This document shows, in pieces, positions 1 to 6,200 of a stretch of 8,467 nt of DNA; the first letter of the stretch is position 1, and each line of letters starts with the position of its first letter. Both the position numbers and the translations under genes were made by a program. The stretch lies in contig DATMFB010000024.1 of NCBI GenBank assembly GCA_035556395.1, forward strand, positions 1 through 8,467, given 5' to 3'. The notes under the pieces were generated by a model that worked only from the letters and a program-made list of their open reading frames with translations, was not told where the DNA came from and did not search any database. The stretch comes from 73-13 sp035556395 (GTDB taxonomy: Bacteria > Actinomycetota > Actinomycetes > Actinomycetales > Microbacteriaceae).

Positions 1-437
1 GGCTCGGCGCGCCGGCGATCGCGTTCCAATTCCTGCACTACCCGCCGCTCGATCTCTCGGTGTCCGCGAAGACGAAGCTGGCGCCCGGCAAGGAGCGGTT
101 CCTCGCCCGGATGGGCCCGATCTTCGACGCCGCCTACTGCCCGCCGATCGAGCAGCGCGCCGACCGGCTCATCTCGCCCGCCGGCCGCGCGGACACGGCG
201 TCGATCGAGGGCATCGCCCCCGCGCTCGTCGTGACGCCGGAACGCGATGTGCTGCGCGAAGAGGGCGTCCGCTACGCCGAGCGGCTCGCCGCCGCGGGCG
301 CGCTCGTCGAGCACCTCGATCTGGCCGGGGTCGGCCACGGCTACAACCTGATGGGGGCGCCGAGGGAGATCGTCGAGCCGGTCTACGCGCGCGTCGCCGG
401 GCACCTGGGGGCGGCGCTGCGTCCGCTCGGCGCGTAG
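1..437 (+). CDS. Alpha/beta hydrolase fold-3 family protein, C-terminal part (5' truncated)
   Basis: The reading frame is open from base 3, so this is the last 144 residues of a gene that begins before the window. The GTG at 60 is internal and not the start. The pattern fits the hormone-sensitive-lipase (alpha/beta hydrolase fold-3) family: an 'FQFLHYPPLD' stretch near fragment residues 8-17, then 'PALVVTPERDVLREEG' with the likely catalytic Asp at residue 82, then 'GVGHGYN' with the likely catalytic His at 112. The nucleophile Ser and the HGG oxyanion motif would lie upstream, out of view. Such enzymes hydrolyse carboxyl esters; the substrate cannot be read from this fragment. The gene converges on the IclR gene with only 5 bp between them and faces the pca operon from the far side of it. 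A role in the pca pathway, for example releasing an aromatic acid from an ester, is only a guess. Confidence 0.85.
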   Translation, partial: LGAPAIAFQFLHYPPLDLSVSAKTKLAPGKERFLARMGPIFDAAYCPPIEQRADRLISPAGRADTASIEGIAPALVVTPERDVLREEGVRYAERLAAAGALVEHLDLAGVGHGYNLMGAPREIVEPVYARVAGHLGAALRPLGA

Positions 438-442
438 GCGAG

Positions 443-1231
443 TCAGTGCGTGAGGATCCCGTAGTCGGCGATCGACTCGGCCACGGCGTCGGCCGCGCTG
501 CGCAGGGCGGCGAGCGTCTCGCGTTCTCGATCCCAGCCGGTCGGCACGACGGCCGAGAGCGCGGCGACGATCATGCCCGCGCGATCGAAGACGGGGACCG
601 AGAGGCCGGTTGCGACCGACTCGATCGAGCCGGGGAGGACGGCGAATCCCTCGCTGCGCACGTGCTCGAGTCGTCGGCCGAGCGCGACGGGATCGGTGAT
701 GGTCGAGGGGCCCACCGCGGGCAGCGGGCGGGCGAGCACGCGCGCACGCAGCGTCTGACGGCCGAACGCGAGGAGCACGAGTCCCGAGCTCGACGCGTGG
801 AGGGGGAGGCGGCCGGCGACGGTCGTGACGTTCGAGACGGCGTCGGGCGCGGAGAGCTGCTCGATCACGAGGACCTCGTCCTGGTCCAGGACGCAGAGCT
901 GCACGTGCTCGCCGACCTTCGCCTGGGCGCGCTCCATCGCGGGCAGGGCGGCCTGGCGCAGCGCGAGCGCGCGCGAGCCGCGCGTCGTCAGCTCCCAGAG
1001 CCGCATGCCGATCCGGACGCGCCCCTCGAGGTCGCGCTCGAGCAGGCCCGAGCGCAGGAGGTCGCCGACGATGCGGTGCGCGCTCGACATGGGCAGCGCC
1101 GATCGTCTCGCCACGTCGCTCGGCGTCAGGTCGGTGTGGTCCGCGTCGAACGCACCGAGGATGCGCACGACGCGCTCGACCATCGAGTCGCCGGAATCGG
1201 AGTTCGCCACGAGGTCGATTATCTCGTTCAT
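443..1231 (-). CDS. pcaR: IclR-family transcriptional regulator, probable pca pathway regulator (PcaR-like)
   Basis: The product is 262 residues, the usual IclR length. The N-terminal winged helix-turn-helix covers about residues 18-80, with the helix-turn-helix near 36-64 ('LTPSDVARRSALPMSSAHRI'). The effector-binding domain covers about 85-255 and includes the family's 'RLPLHASSSGLVLLAF' segment at 141-156. It is divergent from pcaH with 109 bp between the starts, the classic position for a regulator of the adjacent operon. IclR proteins control protocatechuate genes in several bacteria (PcaR of Pseudomonas and Corynebacterium, PcaU of Acinetobacter), acting as activators or repressors with pathway metabolites as ligands. 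The symbol therefore rests on family plus position, and the ligand is not known. The ATG at 1231 has no clear Shine-Dalgarno; Met17 (start at 1183) is an alternative and also lacks one. The opposite-strand reading frames across this gene are shadows. Confidence 0.85.
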   Translation of the reverse strand: MNEIIDLVANSDSGDSMVERVVRILGAFDADHTDLTPSDVARRSALPMSSAHRIVGDLLRSGLLERDLEGRVRIGMRLWELTTRGSRALALRQAALPAMERAQAKVGEHVQLCVLDQDEVLVIEQLSAPDAVSNVTTVAGRLPLHASSSGLVLLAFGRQTLRARVLARPLPAVGPSTITDPVALGRRLEHVRSEGFAVLPGSIESVATGLSVPVFDRAGMIVAALSAVVPTGWDRERETLAALRSAADAVAESIADYGILTH

Positions 1232-1245
1232 CGGGAACCAGGGGC

Positions 1246-1289
1246 GGATAACCGTGCCCGGGTGACAACATGTGTCGTTATACCCGGGT
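1246..1289. promoter_or_regulatory. iclR-pcaH divergent control region with a 32-bp inverted repeat
   Basis: Within the 109-bp divergent gap, CCCGGGT (1257-1263) and ACCCGGG (1282-1288) form a perfect 7-bp inverted repeat spanning 32 bp. Because CCCGGG is its own complement, the same two blocks are also direct repeats. Outside and inside these, ATAAC (1248-1252) pairs with GTTAT (1277-1281). On the minus strand 1277-1282 reads TATAAC, a good -10 for iclR, but without a recognisable -35. No convincing -35/-10 pair is visible for pcaH, which would suit activator-dependent transcription. That the repeat is the IclR binding site is inferred from position and symmetry only. It does not resemble the GTTCG-N5-CGAAC site before pcaI. 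Confidence 0.45.
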
Positions 1290-1340
1290 CAATGCATCCG
1301 TTCCTGTCATCTGGACGGACTCGGGCTGGAGGAGAGCTAC

Positions 1341-2153
1341 ATGAGTGAAACGGCACCGGCGCCGGAGAGCCTGCTCGCCGCGCCCGACCAGGCGTCGCAG
1401 CGCGAGATCGTCAGCGAGATCGAGGCGATCCAGGCCGCGCACGCGAAGGCCGTCGCCGACGGGTCCTACCGCGGCGGCCAGACGCTCTACGACTTCCCGC
1501 CCTACCGATCGAGCATCCTGCGGCACCCGACGAAGAACCCGAAGCTCGTCGACCCCGAGACGATCGAGCTCACGAGCCCGGCGTTCGGACAACGCGACGT
1601 CGCGGCGATCGAGGCCGACCTCACGCTCCAGCACGCCGGCGAGCCGCTCGGCGAGCGCATGGTCGTCCGCGGTCGCGTCCTCGACGGCTGGGGGCGGCCG
1701 GTCCGCGGGCAGCTCGTCGAGATCTGGCAGGCGAACTCCGCCGGCCGCTACGTGCACAAGCGCGACCAGCACCCGGCCCCGCTCGACCCGAACTTCACGG
1801 GCGCCGGCCGCACGATCACCGACGACAACGGGTGGTACGAGTTCACGACCATCAAGCCGGGCCCCTACCCGTGGAAGAACCACCGCAACGCCTGGCGACC
1901 CGCGCACATCCACTTCTCGCTGTTCGGCACGGCGTTCACGCAGCGCATCATCACGCAGATGTACTTCCCGGGCGACCCGCTCTTCGCGCTCGACCCGATC
2001 TACCAGTCGATCCCCGACCAGAAGGACCGGGACCGGCTCATCAGCACGTATGACCACGACCTGACCGAGCCGGAGTTCAAGCTCGGCTACCGCTGGGACA
2101 TCGTCCTAAGCGGCCAGCATCGCACCTGGTTCGAGCCGGAGGGGGAGCACTGA
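1341..2153 (+). CDS. pcaH: Protocatechuate 3,4-dioxygenase, beta subunit
   Basis: This is the Fe(III)-bearing subunit of the intradiol dioxygenase that, with PcaG, opens protocatechuate to 3-carboxy-cis,cis-muconate. The product is 270 residues. All four iron ligands are present by alignment to Pseudomonas putida PcaH (Tyr408, Tyr447, His460, His462): Tyr137 in 'AGRYVHKRD', Tyr176 in 'KPGPYPW', and His189 and His191 in 'RPAHIHF'. The active-site equivalents of Trp449 and Arg457 are Trp178 and Arg186. 'LDPNF' (149-152 region) and 'QLVEIWQANSAGRY' are typical of the beta subunit. I start at ATG 1341 because GGAGGAG (1328-1334) sits 6 bp before it; the frame stays open back to 1272, but that start has no such site. 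It is first in the pca run, and its TGA overlaps the pcaG ATG by one base. The N-terminus is about 30 residues longer than in P. putida. Confidence 0.97.
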   Translation: MSETAPAPESLLAAPDQASQREIVSEIEAIQAAHAKAVADGSYRGGQTLYDFPPYRSSILRHPTKNPKLVDPETIELTSPAFGQRDVAAIEADLTLQHAGEPLGERMVVRGRVLDGWGRPVRGQLVEIWQANSAGRYVHKRDQHPAPLDPNFTGAGRTITDDNGWYEFTTIKPGPYPWKNHRNAWRPAHIHFSLFGTAFTQRIITQMYFPGDPLFALDPIYQSIPDQKDRDRLISTYDHDLTEPEFKLGYRWDIVLSGQHRTWFEPEGEH

Positions 2154-2722
2154 TGATCATCTCGACACCTGAGGGCCAGGCCATCCCGGCGACCGCTGGT
2201 CAGACCATCGGCCCGTTCTTCGGCTTCGGCCTCCCGTACGAGCTCGACAACGAGATCGCCCACCCGTGGAGCCCCGGCTCGATCGTGCTGACCGGCACCG
2301 TGTACCAGGGCAACGGCGACCCGATCCCCGACGCGATGCTCGAGGTCTGGCAGGCCGACGCCGACGGCACGATCCCGAAGGTGCGCGGCTCGCTGCATCG
2401 CGACAAGTACGGGTTCACGGGCTTCGGCCGCACGGGGACGAGCGACGAGGGCCGCTACACCTTCTGGACGCGCAACCCCGGTTCGGTCGACGGCGGTGCC
2501 CCCTTCTTCGCCCTCGTCGTCTTCGCTCGCGGGCTGCCGGACAAGCTGCACACGCGCATCTACCTGCCGGACGACGAGGCGGCCCTCGCGGCCGACCCGC
2601 TCCTGTCCTCCCTCGCGCCCGAGGAACGGGCTACGCTGATCGCGACCCGCGCCGAGGACGGCGGACTGCGCCACGACATCCACCTGCAGGGGGAGAAGGA
2701 GACCGTCTTCCTTGCCTATTGA
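2153..2722 (+). CDS. pcaG: Protocatechuate 3,4-dioxygenase, alpha subunit
   Basis: This is the non-iron partner of PcaH; the two form the alpha-beta protomer that cleaves protocatechuate. The product is 189 residues, normal for PcaG. The family's N-terminal signature 'TAGQTIGPFFGFGL' is at 14-27, and the dioxygenase core includes 'DAMLEVWQADADG' at 60-72. The alpha-specific 'FARGL' is at 124-128; its Arg126 probably matches the PcaG Arg (Arg133 in the Pseudomonas enzyme, from memory) that contacts the substrate carboxylate. It lacks the Tyr/His iron ligands of the beta subunit, as expected. The start overlaps the pcaH stop (TGATG, 2151-2155), and GGAGGGGGAG just upstream supplies a ribosome site, so the two subunits are probably translationally coupled for equal output. 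Its end overlaps pcaB by 11 bp. Confidence 0.96.
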   Translation: MIISTPEGQAIPATAGQTIGPFFGFGLPYELDNEIAHPWSPGSIVLTGTVYQGNGDPIPDAMLEVWQADADGTIPKVRGSLHRDKYGFTGFGRTGTSDEGRYTFWTRNPGSVDGGAPFFALVVFARGLPDKLHTRIYLPDDEAALAADPLLSSLAPEERATLIATRAEDGGLRHDIHLQGEKETVFLAY

Positions 2723-4058
2723 CCCGGGCCCCGCGGTCCGTTTCGACACCGGACTGCTCAGTCCGGTGTCGGTGGGCGCCGACGGCCTGGTCTCGGATGA
2801 CGCGATCGCCGCGGCGCTCGTCACGGCGGAGGTCGCGCTCGCGCAGGCGCTCCTAACCCTCGATGCGGCTCCGGCCCCCGTGGTCGGGGCGATCGAGCGC
2901 GCCGCCGGGGCGCTCGCGGTCGACGCCGCCGAGCTCGCCGTCGCCGCCGCCGCGGACGGGAACCCGGTCGGCGCGGTCGTCGCGCGACTGCGCGCCGCCG
3001 TCGGTGACCCCGAGGCGGCCGCCTGGGTCCACCGCGGCACGACCAGCCAGGACATCCTCGACACGGCCATCGCGATCGTCGCGCGGCGCGCCGTCGAGGC
3101 GATCGGCGCCGACCTCGATCGGACGATCGCGGCCCTCGCGGAGCTCGCGACGCGCTATCGGGACATCCCGGCCGCGGCGCGGACGCTGACACAGCAGGCG
3201 GTGCCGACGACGGTCGGCGCCCGATTCGCCGACTGGCTCCTCCAGCTCCTGGACGCCCGCGACCAGCTCGCAGAACGCGGGCTCCCGGCCCAGCTGGGCG
3301 GCGCGGCCGGCACGCTCTCCGCGCTCGTCGAGGAGTTCGGTCCCGAGCTCACGATGCAGCTGCCCGCCGCGTTCGCGCACGCCGCGGGACTCGGCGCCCC
3401 GGCCGCGCCGTGGCACACCCGGCGCACCTCGATCACCCGACTCGGCGACGCCCTCGCGGACGCGACCGACGCCCTCGGCCGCATCGCCGCCGACGTGGCG
3501 ACCCTCTCGCGCACCGAGATCGGCGAGCTCGCCGAGGGCGCCGGCGGCGGATCAACGGCCATGCCGCAGAAGCGCAACCCCGTGCACAGCGTGCTCATCC
3601 GCTCCGCAGCGCTGCGTGCCCCCCTGCTGGCGGCCCAGCTGCACCTCGCGGCGGCGAACGCCGTCGACGAGCGGCCCGACGGCGCGTGGCACGCCGAGTG
3701 GCCGTCGCTGCGCGAGCTCCTCAGGATCGCGCTCGGCGCCGCCGCGCACGGCGCGCTGCTCGTCGAGGGGCTCACGGTCGACGATGTGGCGGTCGCGCGC
3801 AATCTTGCCGCGACCGGTGGGCTCATCGTCTCCGAGCGCCTCGTCCCGGCGCTGCGCCCGCACCTCGGGGCGGCCGAGATCCGCGCGATCGTGGCCCGCG
3901 CGGCGCGCGGCGAGGATCTCGCCGCACTGCTCGCGGCCGAGCCCGCGCTCGCGGGCGTCGAGATCGCGCCGCTCCTCGACCCCGCGAACTACACGGGCCT
4001 CGCCGGACGCCTCGTCGACCGGGCCGTCGCCCGGGCCGCCAACAGGAGAACGCCATGA
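2712..4058 (+). CDS. pcaB: 3-carboxy-cis,cis-muconate cycloisomerase
   Basis: The enzyme converts 3-carboxy-cis,cis-muconate to 4-carboxymuconolactone. It belongs to the fumarase/aspartase/argininosuccinate lyase superfamily and normally acts as a soluble tetramer. The product is 448 residues, matching the usual length of about 450. The superfamily signature is clear as 'GGGSTAMPQKRNP' at 278-290, on the mobile loop that carries the catalytic Ser. 'VHRGTTSQDILDTA' (106-119) is the second conserved region, and the N-terminal 'FDTGLLSPVS' with the following helix is typical of PcaB. The start is a TTG at 2712, inside the last codons of pcaG, with AAGGAG at 2696-2701 ten bases before it. No ATG lies in frame near the expected N-terminus, and TTG gives the expected length. 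Its TGA overlaps the pcaD ATG by 4 bp (ATGA). Confidence 0.95.
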   Translation: MPIDPGPAVRFDTGLLSPVSVGADGLVSDDAIAAALVTAEVALAQALLTLDAAPAPVVGAIERAAGALAVDAAELAVAAAADGNPVGAVVARLRAAVGDPEAAAWVHRGTTSQDILDTAIAIVARRAVEAIGADLDRTIAALAELATRYRDIPAAARTLTQQAVPTTVGARFADWLLQLLDARDQLAERGLPAQLGGAAGTLSALVEEFGPELTMQLPAAFAHAAGLGAPAAPWHTRRTSITRLGDALADATDALGRIAADVATLSRTEIGELAEGAGGGSTAMPQKRNPVHSVLIRSAALRAPLLAAQLHLAAANAVDERPDGAWHAEWPSLRELLRIALGAAAHGALLVEGLTVDDVAVARNLAATGGLIVSERLVPALRPHLGAAEIRAIVARAARGEDLAALLAAEPALAGVEIAPLLDPANYTGLAGRLVDRAVARAANRRTP

Positions 4059-4834
4059 CCATCCCGACCATCGTCGCCACGGCCCACGAGTCCAACGCCT
4101 CGGGCCCGCTCCTCGTGCTCGGCCCCTCGCTCGGCTCCGACGGCGCGATCCTCTGGGAGCTCGTCGTCCCGCTGCTGCGCGACCGCTACCGGATCGTCAG
4201 CTGGGACCTGCCGGGACACGGCCGGTCGCCCGCGACGGCCGAGCCGTTCTCGATCGCGGACCTCGCCGATGCGGTCGCGGGGCTCGTCGACGAGCTCGGG
4301 GCGGACACGGCGTTCCATGCGGGCGTCTCGATCGGCGGCGGGACGGGTCTCGAGCTTGCGCTGCGCCATCCCGACCGGTTCGTCAAGGTCGCGCTCGTCT
4401 GCTCGAACCACCGCTTCGGGGGCGACGCCTGGCCGGACACCTGGCTCGAGCGCGCGGCGACCGTCCGAGCGCAGTCGACCTCGGCGCTCATCGTCTCGTC
4501 GGCGCAGCGCTGGTTCACGCCGGCGAGCATCGCCGAGCACGCGGATACGACCGGGCGCCTGCTGCACGCGCTCCAGCACGCCGACGACGCGAGCTACGCC
4601 CTGTGCTGCGAGGCGCTCGCGGCGTTCGACGCCGAGGGTCGGCTCGGCGAGATCACCGTCCCGGTGCTCGACATCTGGGGCGACCAGGACGAGACGATCT
4701 CGCTCGCGTCGGCGGAGCACCTCGTCGCGACGGTCCCCGACGGGAGGCTCGTCATCATCGAGGACGCCGCGCATCTCGGCACGGTCGACCAGCCGGAGGC
4801 GGTCGCGCGCGAGCTCATCGCGTTCTTCGACTGA
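4055..4834 (+). CDS. pcaD: 3-oxoadipate enol-lactonase (beta-ketoadipate enol-lactone hydrolase)
   Basis: The enzyme hydrolyses beta-ketoadipate enol-lactone to beta-ketoadipate, downstream of PcaC in the pathway. The product is 259 residues, the normal size for stand-alone PcaD. It is an alpha/beta hydrolase: 'WDLPGHGRS' at 50-58, nucleophile elbow 'GVSIGGGTG' with Ser92, acid in 'IWGDQD' (Asp212 by spacing, Asp210 possible), and His240 in 'EDAAHLGTVDQP'. The start ATG at 4055 overlaps the pcaB stop (ATGA), with AGGAGA (4044-4049) five bases before it. In several actinobacteria this domain is the N-terminal half of a PcaD-PcaC fusion named PcaL. Here it ends with a TGA at 4832-4834 just after the canonical C-terminal helix, and PcaC follows as a separate gene in a different frame. 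Position within the pca run removes most doubt about which alpha/beta hydrolase this is. Confidence 0.94.
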   Translation: MTIPTIVATAHESNASGPLLVLGPSLGSDGAILWELVVPLLRDRYRIVSWDLPGHGRSPATAEPFSIADLADAVAGLVDELGADTAFHAGVSIGGGTGLELALRHPDRFVKVALVCSNHRFGGDAWPDTWLERAATVRAQSTSALIVSSAQRWFTPASIAEHADTTGRLLHALQHADDASYALCCEALAAFDAEGRLGEITVPVLDIWGDQDETISLASAEHLVATVPDGRLVIIEDAAHLGTVDQPEAVARELIAFFD

Positions 4835-4837
4835 CGC

Positions 4838-4900
4838 CGACCCTTCGACTCGCTACGACCCTTCGACTCGCTACGCTCGCTCAGGACAAGTCGCTCAGGG
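4838..4900. repeat. Tandem repeat and REP-like intergenic repeat between pcaD and pcaC
   Basis: The 80-bp gap between pcaD and pcaC holds two perfect adjacent copies of the 18-mer CGACCCTTCGACTCGCTA (4838-4855 and 4856-4873). The second runs on into CGCTCGCTCAGG. A 9-mer TCGCTCAGG then recurs at 4877-4885 and 4891-4899. A related copy lies inverted after pcaJ (7760-7781). The core resembles a dispersed intergenic repeat I recall from Microbacteriaceae genomes; this is recognition from memory, not a search result. Function is unknown. Confidence 0.7.
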
Positions 4901-4914
4901 AACGGGAGATCCGC

Positions 4915-5295
4915 ATGACAGGCAAGTCCGACGAGTCCCGCCACGAGGACGGCATGCGCGTCCGCCGCGCGGTGCTGGGCGACGAGCACGTCGACCGCGC
5001 GAACGCCGGCATCACGGAGCTCACCGCGGACTTCCAGGACTTCATCACACGCACGGCATGGGGCGACGTCTGGTCCCGGCCCGGCCTCGCGCGCCGCGAC
5101 CGGAGCATCGCCGTGATCACCGCGCTCATCGCCGGGGGGAACTTCGAGGAGATCCCGATGCACTACCGCGCGGCGATCCGCAACGGCCTCAGCCGCGAGG
5201 AGATCGTCGAGGTCATCCTGCAGTCGGCGATCTACGCGGGCGTCCCGCGCGCGAACCACGCCTTCAAGCTGCTCCAGCAGACCCTCGGGGACTGA
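4915..5295 (+). CDS. pcaC: 4-carboxymuconolactone decarboxylase
   Basis: The enzyme decarboxylates 4-carboxymuconolactone to beta-ketoadipate enol-lactone, the step between PcaB and PcaD. The product is 126 residues, typical for stand-alone PcaC, and all of it is the carboxymuconolactone decarboxylase domain. Diagnostic stretches are 'RRAVLGDEHVDRA' (17-29), 'DFITRTAWGDVWSRPGL' (42-58), 'EIPMHYRAAIRNGLSREEI' (79-97) with the conserved His83, and 'QSAIYAGVPRANHAF' (103-117). There is no Cys, so it is not the CxxC AhpD-type peroxidase relative. The ATG at 4915 is preceded by GGGAG (4904-4908). Met14 would also be a legal start, but the residues before it match the family's usual N-terminus. It follows pcaD after 80 bp of repeat-bearing DNA and probably belongs to the same transcript. 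It converges on the SRPBCC gene with 19 bp between, and no terminator hairpin is visible there. Confidence 0.95.
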   Translation: MTGKSDESRHEDGMRVRRAVLGDEHVDRANAGITELTADFQDFITRTAWGDVWSRPGLARRDRSIAVITALIAGGNFEEIPMHYRAAIRNGLSREEIVEVILQSAIYAGVPRANHAFKLLQQTLGD

Positions 5296-5314
5296 GGCGC
5301 GGGCGGGGAGACGA

Positions 5315-5824
5315 TCAGTCCTCCGCGAGGATCGCGTCGATCTGGGACTGCGCCTGGACCGAGCCCTCCAGCATCCCGAGACCCACCATCTGCGCCAGCT
5401 CCTCGGCGGTCGCGAACCTCGTCTCGACGGTCATCCGCGTCCCCGATGCGGTCGGCTCGAGGCGGACGCTGAAGCGGTTCCACGCGTAGTCGCCGATCGG
5501 CTCGCCGGTCTCGTCGGAGAAGCCGTTGTCGATCTCGAGCGCCCTCGGCGCCTCGATCGACACGAAGCGCCACGCAGCGTACGAGGTCGCGTCGGAGCCA
5601 TCGGCGGAGGCGGGAGTGCCATCCTCGGAGCTCATGTAGTAAACCGACTTCCCCTGGACGGCGAAGTCGTGCCGGATGAAGGTCGCCGGGAATCCGGGCG
5701 GGCCCCACCAGCGCTCGAGCTTCCGAGGGTCGGCCCAGAGCTGCCAGACGCGCTCGATCGGCGCGTCGAACTCGGAGACGATCGTGAAGCTCGTCGCCTG
5801 CTTGGTCGTGTCGATGACCGGCAT
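5315..5824 (-). CDS. SRPBCC-fold protein, AHSA1 (activator of Hsp90 ATPase 1-like) family
   Basis: The product is 169 residues, usual for the bacterial AHSA1-type SRPBCC family, which forms a helix-grip fold with a hydrophobic pocket. The family start pattern is plain: 'FTIVSEFDAPIERVWQLWAD' (13-32) followed by 'PRKLERWWGPPGFPA' (33-47). 'AWNRFSVRLEP' and 'TRMTVETRF' (114-137) are the core strands, and a long C-terminal helix ends the protein. No catalytic motif is evident. The link to Hsp90 applies to eukaryotic Aha1 and should not be carried over; these proteins are thought to bind small hydrophobic ligands, but the ligand is unknown. It lies 3 bp after the ArsR-type gene (TGAATCATG on the minus strand), with GGAAGG inside the end of arsR as its ribosome site, so it is co-transcribed. 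Regulator-plus-AHSA1 pairs of this kind are common in actinobacteria. I see no sign of a direct part in protocatechuate breakdown. Confidence 0.85.
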   Translation of the reverse strand: MPVIDTTKQATSFTIVSEFDAPIERVWQLWADPRKLERWWGPPGFPATFIRHDFAVQGKSVYYMSSEDGTPASADGSDATSYAAWRFVSIEAPRALEIDNGFSDETGEPIGDYAWNRFSVRLEPTASGTRMTVETRFATAEELAQMVGLGMLEGSVQAQSQIDAILAED

Positions 5825-5827
5825 GAT

Positions 5828-6163
5828 TCAGTTCCCTTCCTGGAGGATCTCGTCCATTCGAGCGATGCGTCCGCGCCACAGCGTCTCGAGCTCGTCGAGG
5901 AGCTCCCTCGCCCGCGCGATCGTGTCGACGACGGGCCGGACGAACTGCTCGCGCCCCTGTCGCCGCTTCGCGATGAGTCCCGAGCGCTCGAGCACCGCCA
6001 CATGCTTCTGCACCGCGGCGAAGCTCATCGCATACCGCCCGGCCAGGTCGGTGACGTTCTGCTCGCGCTCGATGACCCGCCGGACGATGTCGCGACGAGT
6101 GGCATCGGCGAGGGCTTGGAAGATCCGGTCCACCTCGGCATCGGAACGCATTTCTACAACCAT
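5828..6163 (-). CDS. ArsR-family (SmtB/ArsR-like) winged-helix regulator, non-metal type
   Basis: The product is 111 residues and is almost entirely a winged helix-turn-helix. 'IFQALADATRRDIVRRV' (14-30) is the ArsR opening. The helix-turn-helix is at about 38-60, with recognition helix 'SFAAVQKHVAVLERSGLI', then the wing 'KRRQGREQFVRP'. There is no Cys and no 'ELCVCDL' metal site, so it is probably not an arsenic or metal sensor. It belongs to the subgroup that is usually paired with AHSA1 proteins, and it most likely represses its own two-gene unit. The start is uncertain: ATG 6163 fits a leaderless transcript (see the promoter entry), while ATG 6151 gives 107 residues. Neither has a Shine-Dalgarno. 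The frame stays open far upstream, but that stretch is out-of-gene DNA and shadows pcaI. The gene is divergent from pcaI. Confidence 0.87.
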   Translation of the reverse strand: MVVEMRSDAEVDRIFQALADATRRDIVRRVIEREQNVTDLAGRYAMSFAAVQKHVAVLERSGLIAKRRQGREQFVRPVVDTIARARELLDELETLWRGRIARMDEILQEGN

Positions 6164-6170
6164 TTGGTTG
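6157..6170. promoter_or_regulatory. Probable ArsR autoregulatory operator palindrome
   Basis: CAACCATTTGGTTG is a 6-2-6 perfect palindrome. It begins one base after the predicted arsR -10 and covers both the predicted transcription start and ATG 6163. That position would let the bound regulator block its own transcription. Assignment to this ArsR protein is inferred from symmetry and position. Confidence 0.6.
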
Positions 6171-6171
6171 C

Positions 6172-6200
6172 ATGTTACGTGCGCAGAACGCGATCCGCAA
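6172..6200 (-). promoter_or_regulatory. Predicted sigma70-type promoter of the arsR-AHSA1 unit, giving a leaderless mRNA
   Basis: On the minus strand, TTGCGG (6195-6200) and TAACAT (6172-6177) are separated by exactly 17 bp. Initiation about 7 bases after the -10 would fall at roughly 6165, within a few bases of ATG 6163. No Shine-Dalgarno precedes that ATG, which fits a leaderless message, a form common in actinobacteria. Confidence 0.55.

Noticed and set aside
1226..1238. GTTCATCGGGAAC as an IclR-type operator at the iclR start
   Set aside because: It has only 4-bp arms and a 13-bp length, not the 15-bp phase of the pcaI site, and it lies over the start codon; it could easily be chance.
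1272..1340. Upstream extension of pcaH to 1272
   Set aside because: It would run through the control region, has no ribosome site, and the ATG at 1341 has a strong one at proper spacing.
446..1348. A 300-codon plus-strand frame opposite the IclR gene
   Set aside because: Low-complexity Arg/Glu/His composition and exact antisense position to a clear IclR protein mark it as a shadow.
5296..5314. Terminator between convergent pcaC and the AHSA1 gene
   Set aside because: The 19-bp gap has no stem-loop or T-run that I can find; the same holds for the 5-bp gap at 438-442.
5315..6163. The ArsR-AHSA1 pair as an arsenic or metal resistance unit, or as a toxin-antitoxin system
   Set aside because: The regulator lacks all metal-binding Cys residues, and the AHSA1 protein has no toxin feature; regulator plus SRPBCC pairing is a common non-toxin arrangement.
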